Made by a program: the position numbers and the translations under genes | Virus record (IMG/VR): IMGVR_UViG_3300025282_002918 | Coordinates: 1-43,148 of that record | Reading direction: 5' to 3' (one strand) | Source: a virus | DNA length: 43,148 nt | In this document: in pieces, positions 14,394 to 20,847 of the stretch | Layout of the letters: the number at the start of each line of letters is the position of its first letter | Position numbering within the stretch: the first letter of the stretch is position 1 | The notes under the pieces: model-generated | Told to the model about the DNA's origin: nothing | The model's input: the letters and a program-made list of their open reading frames with translations, nothing else | Databases searched by the model: none

Positions 14394-14430
14394 CACCCAA
14401 AAAGCCCGCACCGGGCGGGCTTGGTGGGGT
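14394..14430 (-). terminator. Junction module C: terminator stem
   Basis: GCCCGC at 14404-14409 pairs with GCGGGC at 14415-14420, inside an outer ACCC/GGGT pair. On the minus strand a TTTTT follows the inner stem. The flank ACGTACCCCACCAAGCCCG is almost identical to module B at 15224. Confidence 0.7.
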
Positions 14431-14447
14431 ACGTTGTAGCGTATAGT

Positions 14448-15191
14448 TTACGCTTGGATTGCGGTTCTAAAATTCCCAGCGCGTGAACCGTGAACAACGG
14501 CAACAATGTTTCGCTTGCTGCCATCGCATAACAGACAATCAATGCATTGAATGCCGGTTGATTGGTTAGGGCATTGCAGTTCGTTGTTTGTGAGCTTGTC
14601 GCCTTCCGCTGCTATGCGGAATGTTTTTGCGCCCAGTGATTGATACTTTTTCGCTTGTTTCGGACTATCAGCGGATACCATACACAGCGACAAAAACCGC
14701 GGATCGAATTGTTTACCAGCAATTTGGTGAGTGTACCCGGTATGCTCACTGCCCAGTTCCGTTAACGATTGCATGATTTCATAAGGCGCTGCCGCCGGGT
14801 CGCCATAAGCGCCTAACCTGATTTTGCGCCCGGTAAAATAGCGGCTATGCAATTGTGGATCGAATGCCGGATATTTGCCCGCCTTGTATGATTTATATAC
14901 AGCCAAAGGCGCTTGTCCCAAGTTCACATAACAAGCGCCTTTGTTAAAATGCCGGTGCAAACAATTCCCGCATATTGAAATATCAGCGCCTATTTTTGAC
15001 GCTGCAACCGGGTCTATATCGCTACGCAGAATCCAAACCTGCACCATGTCGCCGGTTTTGTCATTGCTACTTTTCATCGTTGCTATAACAACAATAGGCT
15101 GCCGATCAAGCACGGAGGGTCCGGCGTACATCACAAACCCGCGCGTATTGGCGGGCTTGGGTAGTTTTTTCGGTCGTATCAATACTGGCAT
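14448..15191 (-). CDS. Cysteine-containing phage/plasmid protein of unknown function
   Basis: 247 residues. The N-terminus is a beta-rich segment (VMYAGPSVLDRQPIVVIATM). The core has CGNCLHRHF, GACYVNLGQAPLAVYKSY, KIRLGAYGDPAAAPYEI and the C-terminal group CPNQSTGIQCIDCLLC. This cysteine layout suggests bound zinc or an iron-sulphur cluster. I recall similar proteins in phages and plasmids as an uncharacterised family (DUF7227-like). The LGAYGDPAAAP segment resembles part of a nucleotide- or radical-handling enzyme but proves nothing. The leader AGAGGACTAAACC precedes the ATG. Confidence 0.75.
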   Translation of the reverse strand: MPVLIRPKKLPKPANTRGFVMYAGPSVLDRQPIVVIATMKSSNDKTGDMVQVWILRSDIDPVAASKIGADISICGNCLHRHFNKGACYVNLGQAPLAVYKSYKAGKYPAFDPQLHSRYFTGRKIRLGAYGDPAAAPYEIMQSLTELGSEHTGYTHQIAGKQFDPRFLSLCMVSADSPKQAKKYQSLGAKTFRIAAEGDKLTNNELQCPNQSTGIQCIDCLLCDGSKRNIVAVVHGSRAGNFRTAIQA

Positions 15192-15223
15192 GGTTTAGTC
15201 CTCTTAAAATGTGTCTATGGTTT

Positions 15224-15260
15224 CACCCAAAAAGCCCGCACAGGCCGGGCTTGGTGGGGT
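15224..15260 (-). terminator. Junction module B: terminator stem
   Basis: An inner GCCCG/CGGGC stem (15234-15238 with 15246-15250) with TTTTT behind it on the minus strand, inside ACCC/GGGT. It is preceded on the minus strand by A-rich sequence and followed by GGGTGAAACCA and the GAGGACTAAACC leader. Confidence 0.7.
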
Positions 15261-15276
15261 ACGTTTTTTTGCTCTT

Positions 15277-15573
15277 TTATTTAAGGTAATTCGGCCCGTA
15301 TTGAGTGTAGTTGCGTCCATATTCGGCGGTCGATATATGGCCCCTTGCGTGCTTTGCTGGGCGATTCCAACCGGCGGGCATTAATAGATCGCCCGTTTTG
15401 AGATTGATAAAACCCCAAGCACTACCGCCATTGTTGCTCATAAGTCTGGCGTATTTTTTTCCATAACTTACGGTTAATTGCGCTTGTTCTTTCATCCAGT
15501 CGGGCGAATCGGCATATTTGCCGGCTATCTCGCTATTGACGCGTTCCATAAATTCTTTTATCTGTTCTTTCAT
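15277..15573 (-). CDS. Conserved small phage protein
   Basis: 98 residues. An N-terminal amphipathic helix (MKEQIKEFMERVNSEI) is followed by a conserved-looking core: YARLMSNNGGSAWGFINLKTGDLLMP, then AGWNRPAKHARGHI. I recognise the WGFI...TGD...PA..PAKHARG pattern from phage hypotheticals, but no function is known. Its ATG lies behind GGGGGGCATAACC, four bases from the stop of the upstream gene. Confidence 0.75.
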   Translation of the reverse strand: MKEQIKEFMERVNSEIAGKYADSPDWMKEQAQLTVSYGKKYARLMSNNGGSAWGFINLKTGDLLMPAGWNRPAKHARGHISTAEYGRNYTQYGPNYLK

Positions 15574-15576
15574 TGG

Positions 15577-15852
15577 TTATGCCCCCCTTTTTTGTAAAAT
15601 CAGATTAACAATTGCCAGCCTTGCGGCATCGTCGCTTACTTTTATGCTCGTGATGCGAACATTGCCGTTTGCATCGCAATGCATGGAGTTCCCGTTTATG
15701 AACGCGGCTAAACGTTCCACCCACCGGAGCGGCGAGCGTAATGACCGGCGGATCATTTTCAGTTCCCACGTCGGTGTGTAGTACATCCGGTGGAAAATAC
15801 CGGGGTGCGATATCTGCGAATATTCTAATTCTTCCTGTAATAATGATTGCAT
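15577..15852 (-). CDS. Hypothetical protein
   Basis: 91 residues (start MQSLLQEELEYSQISH). It has aromatic and basic residues in the middle (MYYTPTWELKMIRRSLR) and a strand-helix end (NVRITSIKVSDDAARLAIVNLI). The leader AGAGGATTAAACC precedes the ATG. It is directly followed by 15277-15573, so the two are co-transcribed. Function unknown. Confidence 0.68.
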   Translation of the reverse strand: MQSLLQEELEYSQISHPGIFHRMYYTPTWELKMIRRSLRSPLRWVERLAAFINGNSMHCDANGNVRITSIKVSDDAARLAIVNLILQKRGA

Positions 15853-15886
15853 TGGTTTAATCCTCTTATGGTTTGGTTGATCCTTT

Positions 15887-15923
15887 CACCCAGAAAGCCC
15901 GGACGGGCCGGGCTTAGTGGGTG
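15887..15923 (-). terminator. Junction module A: nested terminator stem
   Basis: Outer CACCC/GGGTG (15887-15891 with 15919-15923) and inner AAGCCCGG/CCGGGCTT (15895-15902 with 15908-15915), then TTTCT on the minus strand. The leader GGATCAACCAAACC and AGAGG follow, so terminator and translation leader form one block. Confidence 0.72.
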
Positions 15924-15938
15924 CGTTGTGGTGGGCGG

Positions 15939-16166
15939 TTAGCTGCTGGCGTTGTAGTTTTGCATTGCCTGTTTTGCGGCTTCCAGTGGCGTATTGGCTT
16001 CCCCGACTGCTACCACTGGCTGTCGGTATCTACCCGATAACATCAAAACAGAAACCCCTTCACATATTGATCCGACATATGTGCCAGTGCAGCTATCGCG
16101 TACCACTCCGACATGATGAACATTGCCTATAGAATCCTTTAGTGGATAGAGTTGCGGTGTGTACAT
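15939..16166 (-). CDS. Hypothetical protein
   Basis: 75 residues (MYTPQLYPLKDSIGNVHHV...), with short beta strands and a C-terminal helix (LEAAKQAMQNY). AGGAGCAAAAA precedes the ATG. Second gene of this leftward unit. Function unknown. Confidence 0.65.
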   Translation of the reverse strand: MYTPQLYPLKDSIGNVHHVGVVRDSCTGTYVGSICEGVSVLMLSGRYRQPVVAVGEANTPLEAAKQAMQNYNASS

Positions 16167-16189
16167 TTTTTGCTCCTAATAGTGTGAAA

Positions 16190-16477
16190 TTAAGCCGCGT
16201 TGCGGCCAGTGAATAATCGCCAGAGTCGTAAGCCGACCCAGACAACAACGAAAACTTCCAGACAACCGGCAGTGATCCCGATTGCGTTATCACGCAACGC
16301 CGGGTCAGCGATTGCCCCGATTGCATCGCTCAAGGTGTTGCCGAGCAATGCCCCGAACAAGGCACCATTGACCCCACTGCCACCGAGCTTTTTGTCTATA
16401 TCAATACCGAACATCGCGCACAGCGCGAGCACGCCATTATCCAGTAATCCAAATATTTCACCTTCAAATCCAAACAC
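16190..16477 (-). CDS. Small membrane protein
   Basis: 95 residues from a GTG at 16477 behind TAGGAG. It has hydrophobic segments at about 10-24 (LLDNGVLALCAMFGI) and 70-88 (CLEVFVVVWVGLRLW). Between them lies a Gly/Ala-rich stretch (GALFGALLGNTLSDAIGA), which suggests a glycine-zipper-like membrane insertion. The short charged tail ends RNAA. It is the first gene of the leftward operon, next to the divergent control region. It may be an early membrane-active protein. A holin role is less likely because a lysis cassette lies elsewhere. Confidence 0.68.
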   Translation of the reverse strand: MFGFEGEIFGLLDNGVLALCAMFGIDIDKKLGGSGVNGALFGALLGNTLSDAIGAIADPALRDNAIGITAGCLEVFVVVWVGLRLWRLFTGRNAA

Positions 16478-16608
16478 TTAGCATCTCCTAGGTGGTGATA
16501 TATATATAAATACTAAACCCAACATAACCAGAACAGCCAAACAGTGCAACAGTATTGTATAAATATTAATACTGGTGAAAGTATGGATACAGCCACAAGG
16601 TGGAAATT
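16478..16608. promoter_or_regulatory. Divergent control region with a 7-bp inverted repeat
   Basis: The region separates the leftward early operon (start 16477) from the rightward terminase genes (start 16609). CAGTATT at 16550-16556 and AATACTG at 16568-16574 form a perfect inverted repeat around a TATAAAT core that could be a rightward -10 element, so a repressor bound there would block it. AT-rich alternation (TATATATATA) at 16500-16510 lies just upstream of the leftward gene. No -35 element is convincing. Confidence 0.5.
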
Positions 16609-17142
16609 ATGCTTGGAATCATGACTAAAAGTAAGCAGCAAAAACTCACGCCCAAACAACGCAAGTTCGCCGAGATGATCGCTTCGGGAAAAACGAACAA
16701 TCTCAGCGACACCTACCGCGCCGTCTACGATACAACCAGTGGGCCAATGTCGAACGCATCTATCCGGGTGGAAGCGAGCCGCCTAGCGGCGAACCCTAAC
16801 GTTGCACTATTGGTGGAACAGATTCAGGCCCGAAAGGCTAAGGCTATGTTGGTTGTAGGGGTCACTGACCGAGACCGCGTTTTGACCAAACTCCGCCAGC
16901 TACTGGATGAAGGTACGCCTATGGTTGAGGTCGCAGCAGCACGGCTGCTTGGGCAGTCCTGTGGGCTATTTTCCACTGATATATCAATCACTTCCCAGAC
17001 TCGTGACCCCGAAACAATCGAAGCCGAGTTGCTCGCCAAGTTGGAAGCACTGACCGGGCTGGTCACTGAGCCAGAACCAGAGCCTGAGCCGGTTACAGAG
17101 CCAGAACCCACACCAGCACCAGTCGATCCCGGTCTGCACTAA
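16609..17142 (+). CDS. Terminase small subunit
   Basis: 177 residues. The N-terminal LTPKQRKFAEMIASGKTN, then NLSDTYRAVYDT, and the following VEASRLAANPNVALLVEQI are the helix-turn-helix region typical of terminase small subunits, which bind the packaging site on concatemeric DNA. The C-terminus is an unusual Pro/Glu repeat (EPEPEPEPVTEPEPTPAP). The ATG at 16609 follows AAGGTGG. A GTG three codons up and an ATG four codons down are alternatives. It is separated from the large subunit by a long gene-free tract. Confidence 0.82.
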   Translation: MLGIMTKSKQQKLTPKQRKFAEMIASGKTNNLSDTYRAVYDTTSGPMSNASIRVEASRLAANPNVALLVEQIQARKAKAMLVVGVTDRDRVLTKLRQLLDEGTPMVEVAAARLLGQSCGLFSTDISITSQTRDPETIEAELLAKLEALTGLVTEPEPEPEPVTEPEPTPAPVDPGLH

Positions 17143-17597
17143 ATCCCACTTTTACCTAAGAATGACGGTTTGCGCATAACCGTTATTATGTAAAGTGCCT
17201 AGCATTTATGCGGGTTTCAGCATAATAAGGAAAAACCCACCCTGCTATTTTCTAGGTTTCGGGTCTAAGTTATTGATTCTTGGTCTCAGAATTTAAGGTC
17301 TAAAATCGGCGTTTCCCACTTTCAACAAAAAATGACCCCTGCGCGCCGACCCCCCACCCCCCCCTTGAATAAATTGTAGGGGTGGAGAGTTATACGTATT
17401 ATTCCACTCAAATAATCACCCGATATTTTCAACATCAGTCAATAATGACCATAATTTCATAGTTTTACCAAGTTTTTACACTTTTACCATAATGTTGCAT
17501 AGTTGTAATTCGCTGGCAGCCCTTTTATTACAGGGAATTGCCTAGGAATCCTAGCGACAAAAATTTTTTTTAAAAAAAAAAATTGCTTTTTATCCCC

Positions 17598-17774
17598 CGG
17601 TGGATTATGTTAGCTATAATCCCATCGGAATGACGTAGCTATTAGTTACTGTTATAGCTATAGCTAATATTAGCTTCTTTTTTTTTTTATTTTATAGCTA
17701 GTAGCTTATAGCTGGTAAGTTACAGCAATTTAATTACAGTAATTAAATTACAGTAATTAAATTAAAGCTACGTC
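17598..17774. repeat. Clustered AGCT elements with inverted and direct repeats
   Basis: About ten AGCT tetramers, mostly as TAGCTA, occur in 177 bases. GGATTAT/ATAATCC arms (17602-17608 and 17616-17622) lie within a longer imperfect inverted repeat. GACGTAGCT near 17631 and AGCTACGTC near 17766 bracket the block as an outer inverted repeat. ACAGTAATTAAATT is present twice in tandem (about 17736-17763), with a diverged copy before it. Confidence 0.6.
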
Positions 17775-17783
17775 CATTTTCTG

Positions 17784-17862
17784 GCAGCAGGGTAAGGCAT
17801 GTCGGTTACCCTAGATTGATGAGCATTCGATCATAGGCCAATCTTATCCTGCTGCTTTTTTT
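17784..17862 (+). terminator. Long-stem terminator or terminated small RNA
   Basis: A 13-bp stem (17784-17796 with 17843-17855, one G-U pair) closes a 46-nt loop and is followed by seven Ts. Inside the loop, TGAT at 17817-17820 can pair with ATCA at 17830-17833. An alternative hairpin GGGTAA (17790-17795) with TTACCC (17806-17811) competes with the top of the main stem. It ends 37 bases before the next gene and so may be the 3' end of a regulatory RNA. Confidence 0.7.
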
Positions 17863-17899
17863 GTTATGCTGGCGATCCAAATGTTTAGGTTCTGAACAG

Positions 17900-18046
17900 A
17901 TGCCGGTACGCAAGGTCAAGGGCGGTTATCGCTGGGGCAACTCAGGTAAGGTCTACCCGACCAAAGCTCAGGCGGCCCGTCAGGGAAAGGCGGTTTATGC
18001 CTCCGGCTACAAAGGTCGTGGCAGGAGCAAGCGCAGCGGAAAATAA
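17900..18046 (+). CDS. Small basic phage protein preceding terminase
   Basis: 48 residues: MPVRKVKGGYRWGNSGKVYP, TKAQAARQGKAVYASGY and a basic Arg/Lys/Gly/Ser tail. I recognise this short protein from many phages, where it sits near terminase or lysis genes; its function is unknown. It resembles a DNA-binding tail with a small ordered core. Its TAA abuts the terminase ATG. The frame is open 13 codons further up without a good start signal, so the MPVR start is used. Confidence 0.72.
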   Translation: MPVRKVKGGYRWGNSGKVYPTKAQAARQGKAVYASGYKGRGRSKRSGK

Positions 18047-19552
18047 ATGCTCGAAAGAATCACCCCTGAGACACTTCGCCAGATTCGTAACCTGCCGTTT
18101 GAAGACAAGCGGAAGATGCTGGAACTGGTCGAGGAAGTGGCGGAGGCCAAGCAGACCTTCGCCGCCAGAGACAGCTTCATGGGATTCGTCAAGCACGCAT
18201 GGCCTGCCTTTATCGAAGGCAGGCATCATGCCATCATGGCAAAAGCCTTTGAACGGGTGATTCATGGCGATTTGAAGCGCCTGATCATCAACATGCCACC
18301 GCGGCATACCAAGTCGGAGTTTGCTTCCTACCTGCTGCCCGCATGGTTTTTGGGGCAGTTTCCTGACAAGAAGGTGATCCAGACCGCACACACGGCGGAA
18401 TTGTCGGTGGGGTTCGGGCGCAAGGTCAGGAATCTGGTGAACTCCGAAGATTTCAAGCGGATTTTTCCGTCGCTCGGATTACGTGCCGATTCCAAGGCCG
18501 CAGGCCGCTGGAGCACCAGTCAAGGCGGCGAATACTTCGCTATTGGCGTGGGCGGTGCGGTGACCGGTAAAGGTGCCGACCTGCTGATCATCGATGATCC
18601 GCATTCCGAGCAGGAAGGCCAAAGCATCGATCCCTCGGTGTTCGACAAAACCTACGAATGGTACACCTCCGGTCCCAGACAGCGGTTGCAGCCCGGTGGG
18701 GCCATCATCATCGTGATGACCCGCTGGCACAAACGTGACCTGACCGGCAAGATCATCAAGGCATCCACCCAGCGGGAAGGCGTGGACGAATGGGAGGTGA
18801 TTGAATTCCCAGCCATCATGCCTTCGGGCAATGCGCTGTGGCCGGAGTTCTGGAGTCAGCAGGAATTGCTGGCATTGCAGAACGAATTGCCTGCGTCCAA
18901 GTGGTCGGCGCAATACCAGCAAGACCCGACCTCCGAGGAAGGCGCGCTGGTGAAGCGGGAATGGTGGAAACGCTGGCATCAGGACCGCACCCCGCATTGC
19001 GAGTTTATCATTCAGTCATGGGACACCGCGTTTTTGAAAACCCGAAGGGCTGATTACTCGGCCTGCACCACTTGGGGCGTGTTTTATCAGCCTGACGATG
19101 AAGGCTCGACCCGACCGAACATCATCTTGCTGGACGCCTACAAGGAACGGCTGGAATTTCCCGAACTGAAAAAAAAGGCAATGGAGTTCTACACCTCAAG
19201 ACAGCCCGATGCCTGCATCATTGAAGCGAAAGCAGCGGGTGCGCCGCTGGTGTTTGAGATGCGGGCGATGGGGGTGCCGGTGTCCGAGTTCACCCCGTCA
19301 CGCGGCAACGATAAAGTGGCGCGGGTTAACGCGGTGGCTGACCTGTTTGCGTCCGGTGTGGTGTGGTGCCCGGAGACCCGGTTTGCCGAGATGGTGATCG
19401 AGGAATTTGCATCTTTTCCGGTCGGGGAGCATGATGATCTGGTGGATAGCAGTACGCAGGCATTGCTGCGGTTTCGCCAAGGCGGTTTTTTGCGACTGCA
19501 CACCGACGAGGAAGACGAACCGATGCGCAAGCGCACCGCCGATTATTACTGA
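18047..19552 (+). CDS. Terminase large subunit
   Basis: 501 residues. The ATPase domain has INMPPRHTKS (Walker A, 84-90), LLIIDDPH (Walker B, Asp183-184), VMTRWHKRDL (coupling motif near 223). The RNase H-like nuclease domain has IQSWDTAFL (Asp326), IIEAKAAGAP near 391, and EHDDLVDSST (Asp463-467). It translocates DNA into the prohead and cuts the concatemer. Nearly all late genes follow it in the same direction. The ATG is directly after the previous stop, and its own stop overlaps the hydroxylase ATG by one base. Confidence 0.95.
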   Translation: MLERITPETLRQIRNLPFEDKRKMLELVEEVAEAKQTFAARDSFMGFVKHAWPAFIEGRHHAIMAKAFERVIHGDLKRLIINMPPRHTKSEFASYLLPAWFLGQFPDKKVIQTAHTAELSVGFGRKVRNLVNSEDFKRIFPSLGLRADSKAAGRWSTSQGGEYFAIGVGGAVTGKGADLLIIDDPHSEQEGQSIDPSVFDKTYEWYTSGPRQRLQPGGAIIIVMTRWHKRDLTGKIIKASTQREGVDEWEVIEFPAIMPSGNALWPEFWSQQELLALQNELPASKWSAQYQQDPTSEEGALVKREWWKRWHQDRTPHCEFIIQSWDTAFLKTRRADYSACTTWGVFYQPDDEGSTRPNIILLDAYKERLEFPELKKKAMEFYTSRQPDACIIEAKAAGAPLVFEMRAMGVPVSEFTPSRGNDKVARVNAVADLFASGVVWCPETRFAEMVIEEFASFPVGEHDDLVDSSTQALLRFRQGGFLRLHTDEEDEPMRKRTADYY

Positions 19553-20268
19553 TGACTTCTGTTAACACATGGCCTATTGAAAGGCTTCTCAGGCCGATCT
19601 TCAGGAAGAAGTCGCTGGTTGGCGACGGCGTGTATTTCGATAAAAAAGATTTTCCTATCACCAAGGTTCTGGAGGATAACTACGCGGTTATCAAGGCGGA
19701 ACTGGAACCGCTGATGCAACGAGTGGTTGATTTTACCCCGTTTCAGGACATCAGCCCCGACCAGACATACATCTCCAACGATGACAAGTGGAAGATTTTT
19801 TTCTTAAAGGCCGGGACGTTCAGGTTCAAAAAGAACTGCGCGCAAGTGCCAAAGACAATGGCGATTCTGGATCAGCACAGGAATGTTGTGTCAGCCTATT
19901 TTTCCGTGTTAGGGCCGCGTAAGATGCTGATGCCCCATGAAGGGCCGTGGTGCGGGATCATCAGGATTCATCTGGGAATGCAGATTCCACAGCAGGGAAA
20001 GGGATGTGTGCTGGTATGCGGCGAGCAGGAATACCGCTGGGAAGAAGGCAAGGCGGTGGTGTTTGATGACACTTACGAGCACATTGCGGTTAACATGACC
20101 GACAGCAACCGGGTGGTGTTGTTTTTAGATTACATGCGCCCGTTGCCGTGGCCGTGGAACTGGTTGAACTGGATGGTGCTTAAAGCCGGTAGATTTCTGC
20201 CGTACTTTCGCGCACCGATCAGGCGGCATAAGGTATGGGAACAGAAGTTTTACGCACAGGGAAAATGA
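19552..20268 (+). CDS. Aspartyl/asparaginyl beta-hydroxylase-like oxygenase
   Basis: 238 residues. The core matches the aspartyl/asparaginyl hydroxylase family of 2-oxoglutarate/Fe(II) enzymes: MPHEGPWCGIIRIHLGM (metal-binding His129, cofactor Arg138), then YRWEEGKAVVFDDTYEHIAVN (second His177) and Arg187 in NRVVLFLDYM. It should hydroxylate a protein or other substrate using oxygen and 2-oxoglutarate. The short hydrophobic PWPWNWLNWM stretch near the end may touch membrane or protein. It is translationally coupled to the terminase (TGATG). Its target is unknown; a capsid or host protein is possible. A second, unrelated-looking oxygenase lies at 35920. Confidence 0.85.
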   Translation: MTSVNTWPIERLLRPIFRKKSLVGDGVYFDKKDFPITKVLEDNYAVIKAELEPLMQRVVDFTPFQDISPDQTYISNDDKWKIFFLKAGTFRFKKNCAQVPKTMAILDQHRNVVSAYFSVLGPRKMLMPHEGPWCGIIRIHLGMQIPQQGKGCVLVCGEQEYRWEEGKAVVFDDTYEHIAVNMTDSNRVVLFLDYMRPLPWPWNWLNWMVLKAGRFLPYFRAPIRRHKVWEQKFYAQGK

Positions 20269-20269
20269 A

Positions 20270-20563
20270 ATGGCATTACCAGCGTTAGGCATCGTAGCAA
20301 GACTGCTTTTATCAAAAGGCACAAGAGAGGCTGTTAAAAAATACGGCAGGGCCGCTGTTGATAAAGCTAAAAAGGAACTAGACAAACGAAATGTCGCAAT
20401 AGATAAGAAAGCGGCTAAAGTGGCTAGAGCGGAAGGACGCACCCCATCGAGAATAAAAGAGCAAGCTGCTCGTCACGAAGCTGGAAAACAAAGAAGCAGG
20501 GAGGGTCTACGGACTCGATTAGATAGACAACAAGCGGAAGGACCCTCCCGGACAATAGAATAA
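20270..20563 (+). CDS. Basic hypothetical protein, possibly truncated by a stop
   Basis: 97 residues: a hydrophobic N-terminus (MALPALGIVARLLLSKG), then a strongly basic helix (KYGRAAVDKAKKELDKRNV..., RQQAEGPSRTIE). It starts one base after the hydroxylase stop. Immediately after its TAA the same frame continues open for 26 codons and ends in TAATG, overlapping the next gene's start. This suggests that the original gene was longer and that the TAA is a recent stop or a readthrough site. Confidence 0.68.
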   Translation: MALPALGIVARLLLSKGTREAVKKYGRAAVDKAKKELDKRNVAIDKKAAKVARAEGRTPSRIKEQAARHEAGKQRSREGLRTRLDRQQAEGPSRTIE

Positions 20564-20644
20564 GTTCCTCTCAAATTTGCAAAAGGGGGCGGTATTGACG
20601 GTAAGGCCATTAAAGGTTTAACCAAAGGTTCAAGGAGAAGATAA
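20564..20644 (+). pseudogene. In-frame extension behind the stop of 20270-20563
   Basis: 26 codons in the same frame as the upstream gene, with no start codon or ribosome binding site of their own: VPLKFAKGGGIDGKAIKGLT, then KGSRRR and TAA. The FAKGGGIDG...KG motif is like the C-terminal end of small phage virion proteins, and a KYAKGGKVKKMAHGG motif occurs in the next gene. The extension ends exactly at the next ATG (TAATG), as a native gene end would. Confidence 0.5.
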
Positions 20645-20847
20645 TGCCAAGTTACTACGACAGCACCAAGAAAAAGCCCGGAAAGGCCAAGTTGAAATAC
20701 GCCAAGGGCGGCAAGGTGAAGAAGATGGCTCATGGTGGTATTGTTGAGCCGAAAACCGTGTCCGCTGGGTTTAAAAACGGCCATGACGAGACCTTTGCCC
20801 GAGGCAGTGGAGCGGCACGTCCGCAAATATTTCGCAAGAACGGATAA
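20644..20847 (+). CDS. Small basic protein before the portal gene
   Basis: 67 residues: MPSYYDSTKKKPGKAKLKYA, then KGGKVKKMAHGGIVEP and a Gly-rich end with GSGAARPQIFRKNG. AAGGAGAAG precedes the ATG. Short Lys/Gly-rich proteins of this pattern occur next to portal genes in podoviruses. They may be minor virion proteins, but no function is established. The stop is followed directly by the portal ATG. Confidence 0.68.
   Translation: MPSYYDSTKKKPGKAKLKYAKGGKVKKMAHGGIVEPKTVSAGFKNGHDETFARGSGAARPQIFRKNG

Larger units (their letters stand above)
17143..17899. other. 757-nt gene-free tract, candidate packaging site or origin
   Basis: No credible ORF or tRNA. In order: a hairpin ACGGTT/AACCGT at about 17166-17184; a TTATGC/GCATAA hairpin near 17209-17227; a C-rich run (CCCCCCACCCCCCCC) at about 17351 with a GGGGTGG complement at 17378; a palindrome CTAGGAATCCTAG near 17542; a T8/A11 homopolymer block at about 17563-17582; then AGCT-rich repeats and a strong hairpin. 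Long A/T tracts suggest bent or easily melted DNA. The position between the two terminase genes favours a pac/cos site; the AT-rich repeats also suit a replication origin. Confidence 0.6.

Noticed and set aside
17143-17899. tRNA or rRNA in the gene-free tract
   Set aside because: No cloverleaf with a TTCGA-type arm or CCA end could be traced. The hairpins there do not fit a tRNA.
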